From: Roseivirga sp. UBA6052
GTDB taxonomy: Bacteria; Bacteroidota; Bacteroidia; Cytophagales; Cyclobacteriaceae
Assembly (NCBI GenBank): GCA_002427755.1
Contig: DIYO01000001.1
Location: 310,001 to 374,000 of the forward strand
Length of the DNA stretch: 64,000 nt
Reading direction: 5' to 3'
Part shown: positions 52,553 through 62,535 of the stretch, piece after piece
Layout: the number at the start of each line of letters is the position of its first letter
How positions within the stretch are numbered: the stretch's first letter is position 1
The notes under the pieces: generated by a model
The model's input: the letters and a program-made list of their open reading frames with translations, nothing else
Databases searched by the model: none
What the model was told of the DNA's origin: nothing
Position numbers and translations under genes: made by a program

Positions 52553-53413
52553 TTAATATTTCAATACCCAGATATTTTCCCCGAAAGTTGACCTTAAACT
52601 TTCAATATTATTTTCAGCGCCTGCTCTATCTGAACTTGCATTTATTCCAACACGATAGAATTTAAAGTCATCTTGAGGCAATAATACATAAGCACTCGTA
52701 CCACTTTGAACCAAACTGTTGGCTTTGTCATACGCAAGATCTTCATCGTAGAAGCTTCCTATAACGACATAAAAACGTCCATCAGACTCTGAAATTGTGA
52801 AGAGTTCTGCTGTATTTACAGGCTCAGGTTCTGGTTCTGGTTCTGGCTCCGGTTCTGGTTCCGGTTTTGGTTGTTCTACTTTAACAGGCTCTGGCTCCGG
52901 CTCTGGCTCGGGCTCCTCATTAAACACAAAGAAATAAAGCAATACAGCAATTACGATAAAGGCTAAAACCGCAAGAAGCATAAACGCACTGCGGTTTTTC
53001 TCTTCTTTCTCTTCAGGCTCTTTTTTTGGCGAATCTTCAGTTTTCTCCTCTTGAACTTCAGGAGTAGGTTCTTCCTCTGCTACATTATCGTATGTAGTAA
53101 ACGAGGCTACACCAACTGTTTCAGTCTTTTTATTGCTTTCAGCATCATCAGTAGACTCTTTAGGCTCTGGAGTTTTATCTTCCTCCTTAGCTACTTCCTC
53201 TTCAATTACAATATCCTCAACGGGTGCGCTAACCTCTTCTACAGCATCTAACTCAATATCATCTAATCCAAAATCATCGTCAGAGACAATTGGATCAGGT
53301 TTAGGCTTATCCACTTTCTTTTTTCTTGGAGCTGCCTTCTTCCTAGGTTTTGAAGGTGCTTTTTTCTTTTTGTCTTCTTCGTCAGAAGAATCCGCTTTCT
53401 TTTTAGCTGCCAT
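52553..53413 (-). CDS. SPOR-domain membrane protein
   Basis: A 286-residue bitopic protein. The cytosolic N-terminus is Lys/Glu-rich (about 1-140), a TM helix lies at about 145-165 (FMLLAVLAFIVIAVLLYFFV), an EP/KP-rich linker (about 168-202) spans the periplasm and a C-terminal SPOR domain (about 208-284, FYVVIGSFYDEDLAYDKA) ends it. SPOR domains bind denuded septal peptidoglycan. Two base pairs separate it from ExbB, tying the motor to cell-wall sites. Confidence 0.87.
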   Translation of the reverse strand: MAAKKKADSSDEEDKKKKAPSKPRKKAAPRKKKVDKPKPDPIVSDDDFGLDDIELDAVEEVSAPVEDIVIEEEVAKEEDKTPEPKESTDDAESNKKTETVGVASFTTYDNVAEEEPTPEVQEEKTEDSPKKEPEEKEEKNRSAFMLLAVLAFIVIAVLLYFFVFNEEPEPEPEPEPVKVEQPKPEPEPEPEPEPEPEPVNTAELFTISESDGRFYVVIGSFYDEDLAYDKANSLVQSGTSAYVLLPQDDFKFYRVGINASSDRAGAENNIESLRSTFGENIWVLKY

Positions 53414-53485
53414 TAATGCTAAGGTTGATGATGATTCTTTAAATTAATAAAATATCGAAACTAAAGAAGGCTGGATTTGTGCTTG

Positions 53486-55114
53486 CTAGAAAGAAAAAGA
53501 CAACCCGCCTAACAGCTGTATACCCCGTGAAGCATAATTGAGATATCGCTGATATTCAGTCCCGAACAGGTTGTTTACTTGTAAAAATACACCAAACTGC
53601 TCATTTAATTGATATCTACCTCCAATATTTAAATCTAAGATGTCTTCTAACTCCACAACTTGTGTGGTTTCGCCATTCTGACCCACAAGTCCTCCTATAT
53701 AGTATAAGTCAGCCGTAACTGTCAGATTATCAATTGGAAAGAAAGTGTTATTAAAGGCTACTTTAAAGTCTGGCCTATGCCAAGCCTGAGCCAAAGTACT
53801 TAGTGAATAATTGTAGAAATCAAACCTTAAAGAAGACCTTAGATTACCTGGGTCTTCATAATTAAGTTCAGAGAATATGTTAAGGCGGTCGGTATCGCCA
53901 CCATCATATAAGGCATTAAAACGAGTAGAGTCGCCTACTGAATTTGTATAGAATGCTAAATTCGAAAGTGTTGCTAAAGAGGCACCGGCATTCAATCTTA
54001 ATTCATCCGTTAGTGTAACTGTGGCTCCTCCAAAAATGTCACTCTTCTTCTCTGTATTTCTCAAATCGAAATTGGCTTGAAGAAAAGGCAATTCGGCAAT
54101 TGAAGATTCTAGCGTATTCATTTCAACGCCACCCTCATAACCTCCATATATACTCAGGTTAGAAGCTAAGCTGAATGTTCCTCTTATCGCAGGATAAATG
54201 TTCATACCAGCTACTTCATTATCCCCAGAATAGTTTACCCCACCACTTATTTGAAATCCGTTGCCGTTATAAGTGATCCTCGGTTCAACATTCAAAAAGT
54301 TACGATTCACTTCAATTGCATCTTCCCTTTTTGATAGGATAGCATCTGATCTGAGGCTTATTCTGAGTTCATCATTCAATTGATATCCGATCCCCAAATC
54401 AAAATAGAACTTGTTTTCTCGAGCTAAAAAGTTGTCTCTAAAAAACGACCAATCTGTTTTTAAATGATAATCTAGTACCTCATCATTGAGTGTTTTTTCA
54501 ATACCAAAATTTGCGGCAAATCTGGTGAAAGTCTGCTCAATATCTTCTCTCTCTAGATTTAACACAGGATTATAACCGTAAAAATGAACACGCTGACCTT
54601 GGTAGTTCAAAGAACCCGAGATGGTGTTATCACCATTAAAGTACTTTCCACCAATTGCAGCTTCAGTTCTTCCATTTCCAGAGTTCTCATCGAACACAGG
54701 CCCATTTTGTGAAGATCTATGTCTGACATAGAGATTGAACAAATAGGTTTCACTTTTCTTAGAACCTAGGTAAGACTCTAAATATGGTGTTCCGTAGTTA
54801 CCATATCCTGCTTTTATGTAATTAGAATTGATTTCTCTTAAAACTGCTTGATTAGAATAATTGACTGTTCTAAACGAAGGCTCTAATGGACTGAGTGAGT
54901 AATCGAAATTCCTAAACTTATATTCTTGTTTTGAATCTACTTGTCTAACGGGTTGCTGTGGAATCTTCTCAAAGTTTCTAGTTGCTAGTGGCAAGGTGAT
55001 TTTTCGGTCCTTTCTAATGACAATTTCAGCTTCTTCTACTTCACCGGAACTTGTCTGTGATAAAACAGAAAAGGAACACAGAGCGAACAATATGATAATG
55101 CTAAACTTCTTCAT
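53486..55114 (-). CDS. Outer-membrane beta-barrel protein (TonB-receptor-like, no plug)
   Basis: A 542-residue exported protein with a signal peptide (about 1-19, ending SVLSQ). The body is a long series of amphipathic strands with a C-terminal receptor-like end (FLQVNNLFGTEYQRYLN and final LGGLSFSF). A plug domain is not recognisable; the first 90 residues are too short. It overlaps the TPR gene by one base and precedes the SPOR and Exb/TonB genes, so it is probably their outer-membrane partner. Confidence 0.77.
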   Translation of the reverse strand: MKKFSIIILFALCSFSVLSQTSSGEVEEAEIVIRKDRKITLPLATRNFEKIPQQPVRQVDSKQEYKFRNFDYSLSPLEPSFRTVNYSNQAVLREINSNYIKAGYGNYGTPYLESYLGSKKSETYLFNLYVRHRSSQNGPVFDENSGNGRTEAAIGGKYFNGDNTISGSLNYQGQRVHFYGYNPVLNLEREDIEQTFTRFAANFGIEKTLNDEVLDYHLKTDWSFFRDNFLARENKFYFDLGIGYQLNDELRISLRSDAILSKREDAIEVNRNFLNVEPRITYNGNGFQISGGVNYSGDNEVAGMNIYPAIRGTFSLASNLSIYGGYEGGVEMNTLESSIAELPFLQANFDLRNTEKKSDIFGGATVTLTDELRLNAGASLATLSNLAFYTNSVGDSTRFNALYDGGDTDRLNIFSELNYEDPGNLRSSLRFDFYNYSLSTLAQAWHRPDFKVAFNNTFFPIDNLTVTADLYYIGGLVGQNGETTQVVELEDILDLNIGGRYQLNEQFGVFLQVNNLFGTEYQRYLNYASRGIQLLGGLSFSF

Positions 55115-58100
55115 TATTGGTTCCCTCCTTTGTTTTGAGTCGTATCAGATGCCACTTCTGATTCCGTTTCTAATTCTAGCTTTTCTATTTCTGCAAGTTT
55201 CAACTTGGCTTCCTCTACTATCGATTCCACAGGAGAGTATTCAATAATGGAATTCACAGTAGCCTTTGCTTGGAATAATTCAGAAAGCGCCATGTAATTA
55301 TCTGCTATCAATAGGAAAGCTCTGCCCAACCATTCATCGTAGTCGGAAAAGTTCTCACTGAATTCAAAAAGTGTATTTAAAGACTGCTGATACTGCTCTT
55401 GCTGATAGAATATCCTTCCTAGTAAATACTGCGCTTCAGCACCATAAGCATCGTTGGCTATATTTACCGTACTCAGCAATTGGTCGATTGCCTCATCAAA
55501 ATCACCCTCGCTATAGGCAGATTTACCCAAATACAGTTGAGCTCTATGCGTTGCGTCAACAGAGATATTACCTTTTTTAATAATATTATCAGCATAGGTT
55601 CTCATTTCTTCATAATTACTCAGCTTAAAGTGAGCATCTAATAAACCTACCCATGCATCGTTTTCTTGCCTCTTACTTTTAGCAATCGATTCTAGTTTGG
55701 AATAATAATTCACCGCCTCTTGGAAGTCGCCATTCTTGAGTTGCAGCTCACCAATACGCTGAAAGACAACATCCATATCATTAATTTGACCTGACCTATC
55801 TAACTCATAATATAAATCGAGTCCCTGTTCTACTTCTCCTTGTCTATAATAGCTTTCAGCTCTATAGAACTTTGCTTGTTCTCTTAATGGACTTTCAGGA
55901 TAATTCTTCTCGTATTCCTCAAAAGCACCTATTGCAGCATTGTATTCTTGACTGAAATACAGATTCTTAGCGGCTTCTAATTCAATGTTTTCTAGAGATT
56001 CGTTATCTGGATTTGCATTACGATATTTGGCGAGGTACTTATCGAATTCAAGAACTTTATCATTCAGTTTGAGCGTGTTTTGAAGACCTAGCAAAGCACT
56101 ATTTGCCACCCTACTGGTCACATACTTATCAAGTATGGTTTTATAATCTTCTTCCGCTTTATCCAGTTCATTGAGATTAAAGAAGGCTAAGGCCCTACTC
56201 TCATAAGCGTATGGAATAAACGGTGATTGATCTAGCCTTTCGATAATTCTAGTGAAACCCTGAATCGATTCCCTGAATTTTCTAGTCTCTAACTGAATCT
56301 GTGCCTTTTTATAAATCGCATCATCATAATAAAGTGATCTTGAATAGCGATTAATTACTACATCAAGAGAAGCAATGGCATCATCCGACTTATCTTGAAA
56401 ATCTCTTACAACCCCCTTCTGGAAATAAGCATAATCCACGTTGGGGTTGTTGTTATCAATTGCTCTCTGATAGTAAGATATAGCCGAAGCATACTCCTTA
56501 TCGACATAATAGCAGTCGGCTAACCTTAGAATAGCATCATTATAATTCTGTCTGTTTTGTGCATTCTGAAGCGCATCGACATAACGTTTGAAATAAATTC
56601 TAGCATTCGGATAATCTCTCGTATTAAAATATGAATACCCCAAGCCATAATTTGCCTTCAGGTTGTAATCAGAAGTTCTATTTCTTGTTGAAAAGACTTT
56701 CTGATAAGCGTCAATTGCTGATCTATAATCTCTAAGTGTAGCAAAGGCCTCTCCTTTCCAGTAATAAGAAGCGGTGACTAAATCCTTATCAATTTGATAG
56801 GTTAATGATTTATCGAAAAGTTGAATAGCCGTTTTGTACTTGGCTGTATTATAGTATTCTGTGCCTTTGTAAAACGTCACTTTCTGGTAAGCTTCTTTAA
56901 TTCTATCACTCTTATTTTCAATTCTTTCTATGAAAGCAATTGCTCTGGTGAAATCATTAGTATTTAAGAATGCTTCGGACAATAAGTTATTAGCTTCTAA
57001 CACATAATTTGAAGCTGGATACTGTTTCACGAATCGATCCAATGAGATAATAGCCTGAGAATACTTTTTGGCTTCAAAATTCACTTTAGCCACATTGAAT
57101 GCTGACTCTTCCTGTATTTGTTTATTGAATTCTAACTTGCTGGCTTTATCAAAAGCTGATGTAGCGAATAGATAGTTGCTTTGACCAACATACAGTTGCC
57201 CCAAATAATATGAGGCATATTGGGAGAGTGTATCATCCTTCAGCGCCACTCTTTTAAAGTCTTCAATCGCAGGTTCAACGTTTCCAAGCGCATAGTTCGC
57301 GTAAGCAATTCTATAGAGTGTTTGCTCTGTAATGGATCTTTCGGCCAATTGTCTGTAAAGCCCATAGTAATCCAAACTCTCTGCATAGCGAGATTCTTCA
57401 TAAGCAGCCTCACCAGCTAGCTGATATATTTGATATAAGTAATCAATTCTTCGACTTTCGGTTTCAATGTCTTTGTAGTTAGCTACATAGGTCAATAACT
57501 CACCATATCGCTGCTGCTTGTAATAACTACTGGCCAACATAATGGGCACCCTATTTTGATAATTCTCATTTTCACCAGCCTTTTTAAGGTCAATCAAAGC
57601 CTTATCATAGTCAGAATCTATGTAGGCCAAAAAACCAGCATAATAGTTAGCATCGGCCGTATAAGATCCTTGCTGACGCTTGGCAATATCAAAATACTTG
57701 ATTGACTCTTCTTTCTTGTTTAATGCAAAAGCGGAATAAGCAATTTTAAAGTTGGTTTCAGCCTTTTCTGTCGAACTTAATGTGGCTAGGTTTGCCAGTT
57801 TCAAGTATCTGTTTGCCGTATCATAATCTGCAGCATCAAATGCAGATACTCCCAGACTGTAATAGGCTTTTGCTGCTTTAGGATGATTAGGGTATTTCTT
57901 AACAAATGTAGAAATGAGCTGCGTGCCATCTGCATTATTCAAGTTAAGTGCACAGTATGCCACATAATATTCAGCATCTGCCTTTTTAATAGCGTCTGTA
58001 CCTGTTTCAAGATATTGTTCAAACTGCTCTCGGGCCGCACTATACTTTTCTTTATCGAGCAATTCAATTCCGAAACGGAAGTATTGATTCTCGTTGTTTT

Positions 58101-58176
58101 GATGGTAAGTATCCTGAGCTTTTAATGACCCGAAAACAAAACTGGCGAGGGTAAAAATTATAACGACCTTACGCAT
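55114..58176 (-). CDS. Large exported TPR protein (YbgF/CpoB-like in context)
   Basis: A 1020-residue protein with a signal peptide (about 1-20) and TPR repeats through nearly its whole length (ADAEYYVAYCALNLNNADGT, AYYSLGVSAFDAADYDTANR, and many more). The C-terminal 20 residues are acidic. It is the first gene of the six-gene unit, and a one-base overlap couples it to the barrel gene. In Tol-Pal-like operons a TPR/CpoB protein performs cell-wall coordination; that role is inferred here. Confidence 0.82.
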   Translation of the reverse strand: MRKVVIIFTLASFVFGSLKAQDTYHQNNENQYFRFGIELLDKEKYSAAREQFEQYLETGTDAIKKADAEYYVAYCALNLNNADGTQLISTFVKKYPNHPKAAKAYYSLGVSAFDAADYDTANRYLKLANLATLSSTEKAETNFKIAYSAFALNKKEESIKYFDIAKRQQGSYTADANYYAGFLAYIDSDYDKALIDLKKAGENENYQNRVPIMLASSYYKQQRYGELLTYVANYKDIETESRRIDYLYQIYQLAGEAAYEESRYAESLDYYGLYRQLAERSITEQTLYRIAYANYALGNVEPAIEDFKRVALKDDTLSQYASYYLGQLYVGQSNYLFATSAFDKASKLEFNKQIQEESAFNVAKVNFEAKKYSQAIISLDRFVKQYPASNYVLEANNLLSEAFLNTNDFTRAIAFIERIENKSDRIKEAYQKVTFYKGTEYYNTAKYKTAIQLFDKSLTYQIDKDLVTASYYWKGEAFATLRDYRSAIDAYQKVFSTRNRTSDYNLKANYGLGYSYFNTRDYPNARIYFKRYVDALQNAQNRQNYNDAILRLADCYYVDKEYASAISYYQRAIDNNNPNVDYAYFQKGVVRDFQDKSDDAIASLDVVINRYSRSLYYDDAIYKKAQIQLETRKFRESIQGFTRIIERLDQSPFIPYAYESRALAFFNLNELDKAEEDYKTILDKYVTSRVANSALLGLQNTLKLNDKVLEFDKYLAKYRNANPDNESLENIELEAAKNLYFSQEYNAAIGAFEEYEKNYPESPLREQAKFYRAESYYRQGEVEQGLDLYYELDRSGQINDMDVVFQRIGELQLKNGDFQEAVNYYSKLESIAKSKRQENDAWVGLLDAHFKLSNYEEMRTYADNIIKKGNISVDATHRAQLYLGKSAYSEGDFDEAIDQLLSTVNIANDAYGAEAQYLLGRIFYQQEQYQQSLNTLFEFSENFSDYDEWLGRAFLLIADNYMALSELFQAKATVNSIIEYSPVESIVEEAKLKLAEIEKLELETESEVASDTTQNKGGNQ

Positions 58177-58248
58177 TTTCTGATTTTGCTTTCTTAAACA
58201 CTAAACAGTTTTTCTCTGTGATTATTGTCGCTTGGCAGTCACATCTCA

Positions 58249-59271
58249 TTAGTGCATCATTTTAAAAATCAATTCTCTTAATATATCCTCTTCGGGTTGG
58301 CTACCTGAGTTTACACCTTTAGACTTTAAATCTGCATCTTTCAAGTAAGAAATGTTTTGCATAACCTTCGTTAGCCCATAATGCCCCGCAGCCATTTTAT
58401 ATTCTTTTAGAACGAATGGAGGAACGCCTAGCGCTCTTGATAATCCCCCATCTGACTTGTCTTTAGCCGAATGTAGGATTAACAACTTGGTACAGTAGCC
58501 ATACAACAAAGCTAGCATGGGTATTATTGGATGCTGACGAATATTGGCACTGAAATAATTCACAATACGTGTAGCCTTCACAACATCTCGAGTAGACAAA
58601 GCTTTTTGCAATTCAAAAACATTGTAGTCTTTGTTTATTCCTACATACTTCTGAATTAACTCTTGAGTGATTTGTGTATTTCCTTTAAGATTTATTTCAA
58701 TCTTCGAAATCTCATTATCTAATCGTTCTAAATTATTTCCTACATGCTCTGCTAGCATTTGAGTAGAATGATAATCTATTTGGAGACCCTTTGAAGAAAC
58801 GTGAGATTCTATCCATTTGGGTAGATCCCAGTCTTTCACTTTCATAGTGGTAACCAGTACAGCATTCTTACCTACTGCTTTAGACAATGGCTTTCGGCCA
58901 TCAAGCTTTTTATGTTTATGAGCAAAAACCAGAACGGTTGACGGAACAGGATTATCCAAATAATCGAGCAAGAGCTTTTGTCCTTCCTCCTTATTCAAAT
59001 CCTGAATATCCTTGGCTTCTTTAACAATTACCACTTGACGATCAGACATCATAGGAAATCGCCTGGCATTGGTAATCACTTGACCCATGTTGACATCCTT
59101 TCCATATAAAACCGTCTGATTAAAGCCTTTCTCAGCTTCTTGCAGACAATGCTCTTCAATGTAATTTGTGATCTGATCTATGTAGAAGGCTTCTTCTCCT
59201 TGAAGGAAGTACACTGGCGCATACTTACCTGACTTCAATTCCATCAAAACCTGATCAGGATGTGAACTCAT
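58249..59271 (-). CDS. holA: DNA polymerase III subunit delta
   Basis: Clamp-loader subunit that opens the beta clamp. The 340-residue length fits. Recognisable parts are PVYFLQGEEAFYIDQITNYI near the N-terminus, the FPMMSDRQVVIVKEA segment, and the C-terminal helical domain with GYCTKLLI and PFVLKEY. A perfect TATATTTG box lies 11 bases before the ATG, giving a very short leader. Confidence 0.88.
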   Translation of the reverse strand: MSSHPDQVLMELKSGKYAPVYFLQGEEAFYIDQITNYIEEHCLQEAEKGFNQTVLYGKDVNMGQVITNARRFPMMSDRQVVIVKEAKDIQDLNKEEGQKLLLDYLDNPVPSTVLVFAHKHKKLDGRKPLSKAVGKNAVLVTTMKVKDWDLPKWIESHVSSKGLQIDYHSTQMLAEHVGNNLERLDNEISKIEINLKGNTQITQELIQKYVGINKDYNVFELQKALSTRDVVKATRIVNYFSANIRQHPIIPMLALLYGYCTKLLILHSAKDKSDGGLSRALGVPPFVLKEYKMAAGHYGLTKVMQNISYLKDADLKSKGVNSGSQPEEDILRELIFKMMH

Positions 59272-59281
59272 AGTTAGGAAT

Positions 59282-59289
59282 CAAATATA
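59282..59289 (-). promoter_or_regulatory. -7 box of holA
   Basis: TATATTTG on the minus strand matches TAnnTTTG and ends 10 bases before the start codon. A -33 TTG is not clear. Confidence 0.4.
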
Positions 59290-59342
59290 GTTACTGTTAT
59301 TAATTTTCACCGAGTTTGAACCTACTAGTTTTGGTGCGAGTT

Positions 59343-59350
59343 TATATTTG
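59343..59350 (+). promoter_or_regulatory. -7 box of the TPR gene at 59367
   Basis: TATATTTG is a perfect TAnnTTTG element 16 bases before the ATG. The nearest upstream TTG (in GAGTTTGAACC) is 24 bases away, slightly beyond the usual spacing. Confidence 0.42.
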
Positions 59351-59366
59351 CAGGAAAATTTGACAG

Positions 59367-60062
59367 ATGGTAGAAAAGTGGATCGAACAAGGGGTTGCGT
59401 TTTGCAAAAAGGGAGAGTTTGAAAAAGGGGTTGATTTATTTAATAAAGCTCTTGAATCTGAGTCAAATAATATTTCAGCGCTTTACAATAGAGCTAGAGC
59501 ACTTTCTAGAATAGATCGTCTTTCAGAATCATTGAATGATTTTAGAGCATTAACCGAATTGCAACCTAGCAACCCAACATTTATAGGTGATTATGCCGTT
59601 TCACTTCATCTGAACAACAAAAACGATGAGGCATTAACCCAACTCAACTTGGCCTTAAGCTTGGAGCCTAAAAACCCATATCGATATGCTTCAAGAGCGT
59701 TTTACTACGATAGAATCGGTAAGCTTGAAGAATCGATTCAAGATTATGAAAAAACGATTGAACTAGACCCGGAAGATGCCATTGCACTGAATAATAAGGG
59801 GCTTGTTGAGGAAAAGTTAGGTTATAAGGAGAAAGCCAACAAAAGCTTCGAACAATCGAATAAGATTATGGGGTACAATCCTTCTGAATCTCCTTCTTTG
59901 GCAGACGCAAAAGCATCTTCTTCATCGACTACCGAATCCACAAATAAGAAAACCACTCACCCTCCGTTCGAGAACAGATGGCAAGTGGTTAAATCAGTTT
60001 TTACGAAAGAAGGTTTTCAAGACTTCTTAACCTTTAGCAAAGGTCTATTTAAGAAAGACTAG
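59367..60062 (+). CDS. TPR protein (231 aa)
   Basis: A cytosolic protein with about four TPR motifs (residues 3-155; for example FDKGVDLF-like helices, NISALYNRARALSRIDRLSE and AIALNNKGLVEEKLGYKEKA). A Ser/Thr-rich linker (about 165-195) precedes a short basic helical end. It lies divergent from holA. The function is protein-protein interaction of unknown target. Confidence 0.8.
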   Translation: MVEKWIEQGVAFCKKGEFEKGVDLFNKALESESNNISALYNRARALSRIDRLSESLNDFRALTELQPSNPTFIGDYAVSLHLNNKNDEALTQLNLALSLEPKNPYRYASRAFYYDRIGKLEESIQDYEKTIELDPEDAIALNNKGLVEEKLGYKEKANKSFEQSNKIMGYNPSESPSLADAKASSSSTTESTNKKTTHPPFENRWQVVKSVFTKEGFQDFLTFSKGLFKKD

Positions 60063-60067
60063 ACTTC

Positions 60068-62395
60068 TCAATTCGTATTCTTGTAGAATACTCTGAATAA
60101 AGGAATATCAACTGCCAAGAAAACATTGAATTGGAAACCACCTACTAGATTTGGTGTACCAACTGGATCACCATTTTGGTCCGTTGTTTCAATAGACCTT
60201 AATTCTGGAGAATATCTTGCCCCCATTCCCCAAGTAATCGGCACATTACTCAATCCATTTGTATAAAAGAGGCCAGGTGAAAGGACATTCGAAAATGTTA
60301 AAGGAGGCATCTCAGCCGTCATGGTATTATTTCCCATGGCAATCTCATTGTCCAAACTAAATTTCCCAACAGCGCCTAAGTCTACAATAGAAATAAACAT
60401 ACCTGAATAACCACCCCTAAGGTTAGCTTTCACATATTCAAAGCCGACTGGCAAAAACAGTCCACCTTGAATTCCGGAGAAGTCGGCATTGGCTCCGTCT
60501 TGAGAAGGCAATTCGTATCCTCCTGTAAAACCGGCAAAGCCTTGCAAGAAAATAGATTTCGAATGCGGTTGCCTTTTCATTCTGTAAGAACCAACAGGTA
60601 AAATAGCCGCATCTAATACGCCTTGAAGTTCTTCCTTGTCTTTGGCATTTGTAACATCTGTAATGAATGTAGTTATCCTAATTAACTCAATAGGTACATG
60701 TATCTTAAGCTTTTCTAAGTACGACACCACTAGATTATAGGTGGAAGCTCGAAGGCCAGCCTTAGCATCGGGACTAATCAATTTCAATACCTGTACTTTC
60801 TCATCTTGAATGATTGACTTAATCGATTCAAGGCCAGTAAAAGCAAATGCAGTATCAGACTCTACGTATTTAATCAAATCGTCTAAATAATCTTTCTTAT
60901 TTAAATCGTTCAGATCTCTGACGAGATCATTCTTGAATCCTTTAATCTCAGCCTGAATCTGATCATAAGTCTTGGTGTCAATGGTTTCGAATAGTTGAAG
61001 AAGAATCGGTAAGAGCTGACCATATTCCTTCGCATTAATGGCTTGCTTACCTTTCTTGAGAATATTGAATGCTTTTTGAAGCGTTTCAATCTTGGCCGAT
61101 ACATCGGAAAGAACAATCTCTGGGCCATCAGCAACTGTTTTAATTTCAATGTCTTCAATGGCCGTCTTAAGGGCTGAAAGCATTTCTGAGGTCGAATTAG
61201 TAAGACTATTATATGCTTCTGTGAGTTGTTCAGGCTTTTCCTTTGCCATTTTTATAGCAGACTGCGCTTTTTCGAAGGCAGAAAGGAAATTAGAGAGATC
61301 AACCACAAGATCATTGAGCTTTGATAAAGTAATGGTTTCAACATCAAAACCTTCCGATTCAATTACCTGCATTAAGAATCCTAAATACATGGCTTGGCCA
61401 TCCTTACCTAATTTTCTAAAGTCAGCTAAAGAAGCCCAAACCAGCTCTCCACTATTATTACCGCTATTTAAACTCTGCTCACTAATGATCTGAAGCAACT
61501 TGATAGGCTGTTTCAAATCACTGTCTTGAGGCATGTCTTTATTCAAGATATTAATGGCCTCATACATGTGTTTACCATCTTTAAGTGACTCTAGCATAGC
61601 TAGTAAAGCACCAAGTGTCTCCCACTCTACTTTTCTTTCTGGCACTTCATAAATCAAGAAATCAATTGCATGATCTGGTATTGCCCTTAAGTCTAATTCA
61701 AAAGCACTCTTCCAAGCAGTCCCCATGCTAGGCAGCGTAAAAGGATCTCTTGTTACGAAGATTTCGGTTGTATTTGGGAACATAATGTTCAGAACCCTAA
61801 TTGAATCTAACTTGGCTTGAAGTGCACCATAAAAGCTATTGGCAAGCTCTTGTTTGGCTCTTTCTAAAAGTAGATTAGCAGTAGCCTCTATAAGATTAGT
61901 AGCAAAGCTAGCCCCTGAAGGAGTACCACCACTACCCACTACTTGTTGAGTCTGCTCAGGACTTGGCGATTGTAATAAGCTTATAGCTACAGTTTTTGTG
62001 CTATCGCTCATCGATTTTGTAGCATCTATCTCTGCAAAGGCTTGCTTAAAAGAAGGTGCCAAAAACTGAAACTTCACAATGGTGGAGAAATCAAAAACCT
62101 TCTTATCATTCTCTATGATATAATCGAATTTCTCCAAGGGAGACTCTTGATCTATAAGGTTATTCAGATAGTTAATCTTCCTGAATACACTCAAGGAAGT
62201 TGCCACGTCCAGATTCGCATCAATTGTGGCCTGATTAAACAGGTAATTATTGTCAATGTACTTTTTGATTATGGTTGGATCAGTACTTTTAATAATCCTT
62301 GCCTTATCGAATGCACTGTAATCTTGTGCAACGACAGATAATGAAATAAATAATAATAGATATAGGGAAAGTGTAGAACGCAGAATGGCCTTCAT
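60068..62395 (-). CDS. Large exported protein, helical body with C-terminal barrel-like end
   Basis: A 775-residue protein with a signal peptide (about 1-23, ending SVVAQ). Residues about 40-600 are largely helical with heptad-like stretches. The last 170 residues (FLQGFAGFTGGYELPS, PVGFEYVKANLRGGYSGM, FNVFLAVDIPLFRVFY) alternate like membrane strands. I do not recognise a family. No operon partner is adjacent; the convergent TPR gene ends 6 bp away. Confidence 0.6.
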   Translation of the reverse strand: MKAILRSTLSLYLLLFISLSVVAQDYSAFDKARIIKSTDPTIIKKYIDNNYLFNQATIDANLDVATSLSVFRKINYLNNLIDQESPLEKFDYIIENDKKVFDFSTIVKFQFLAPSFKQAFAEIDATKSMSDSTKTVAISLLQSPSPEQTQQVVGSGGTPSGASFATNLIEATANLLLERAKQELANSFYGALQAKLDSIRVLNIMFPNTTEIFVTRDPFTLPSMGTAWKSAFELDLRAIPDHAIDFLIYEVPERKVEWETLGALLAMLESLKDGKHMYEAINILNKDMPQDSDLKQPIKLLQIISEQSLNSGNNSGELVWASLADFRKLGKDGQAMYLGFLMQVIESEGFDVETITLSKLNDLVVDLSNFLSAFEKAQSAIKMAKEKPEQLTEAYNSLTNSTSEMLSALKTAIEDIEIKTVADGPEIVLSDVSAKIETLQKAFNILKKGKQAINAKEYGQLLPILLQLFETIDTKTYDQIQAEIKGFKNDLVRDLNDLNKKDYLDDLIKYVESDTAFAFTGLESIKSIIQDEKVQVLKLISPDAKAGLRASTYNLVVSYLEKLKIHVPIELIRITTFITDVTNAKDKEELQGVLDAAILPVGSYRMKRQPHSKSIFLQGFAGFTGGYELPSQDGANADFSGIQGGLFLPVGFEYVKANLRGGYSGMFISIVDLGAVGKFSLDNEIAMGNNTMTAEMPPLTFSNVLSPGLFYTNGLSNVPITWGMGARYSPELRSIETTDQNGDPVGTPNLVGGFQFNVFLAVDIPLFRVFYKNTN

Positions 62396-62535
62396 GTTTA
62401 GTTGTGTTTATTGTGTAGCTGATATTACAATTAATGCTCTCTAATTGCAAATTGAAATCTAGCTATGCATGGATCGGTTATCTACCAATCTGTAATGATT
62501 GGGCACTTTTTAGTATTTTACATTAAAACTAGTTT

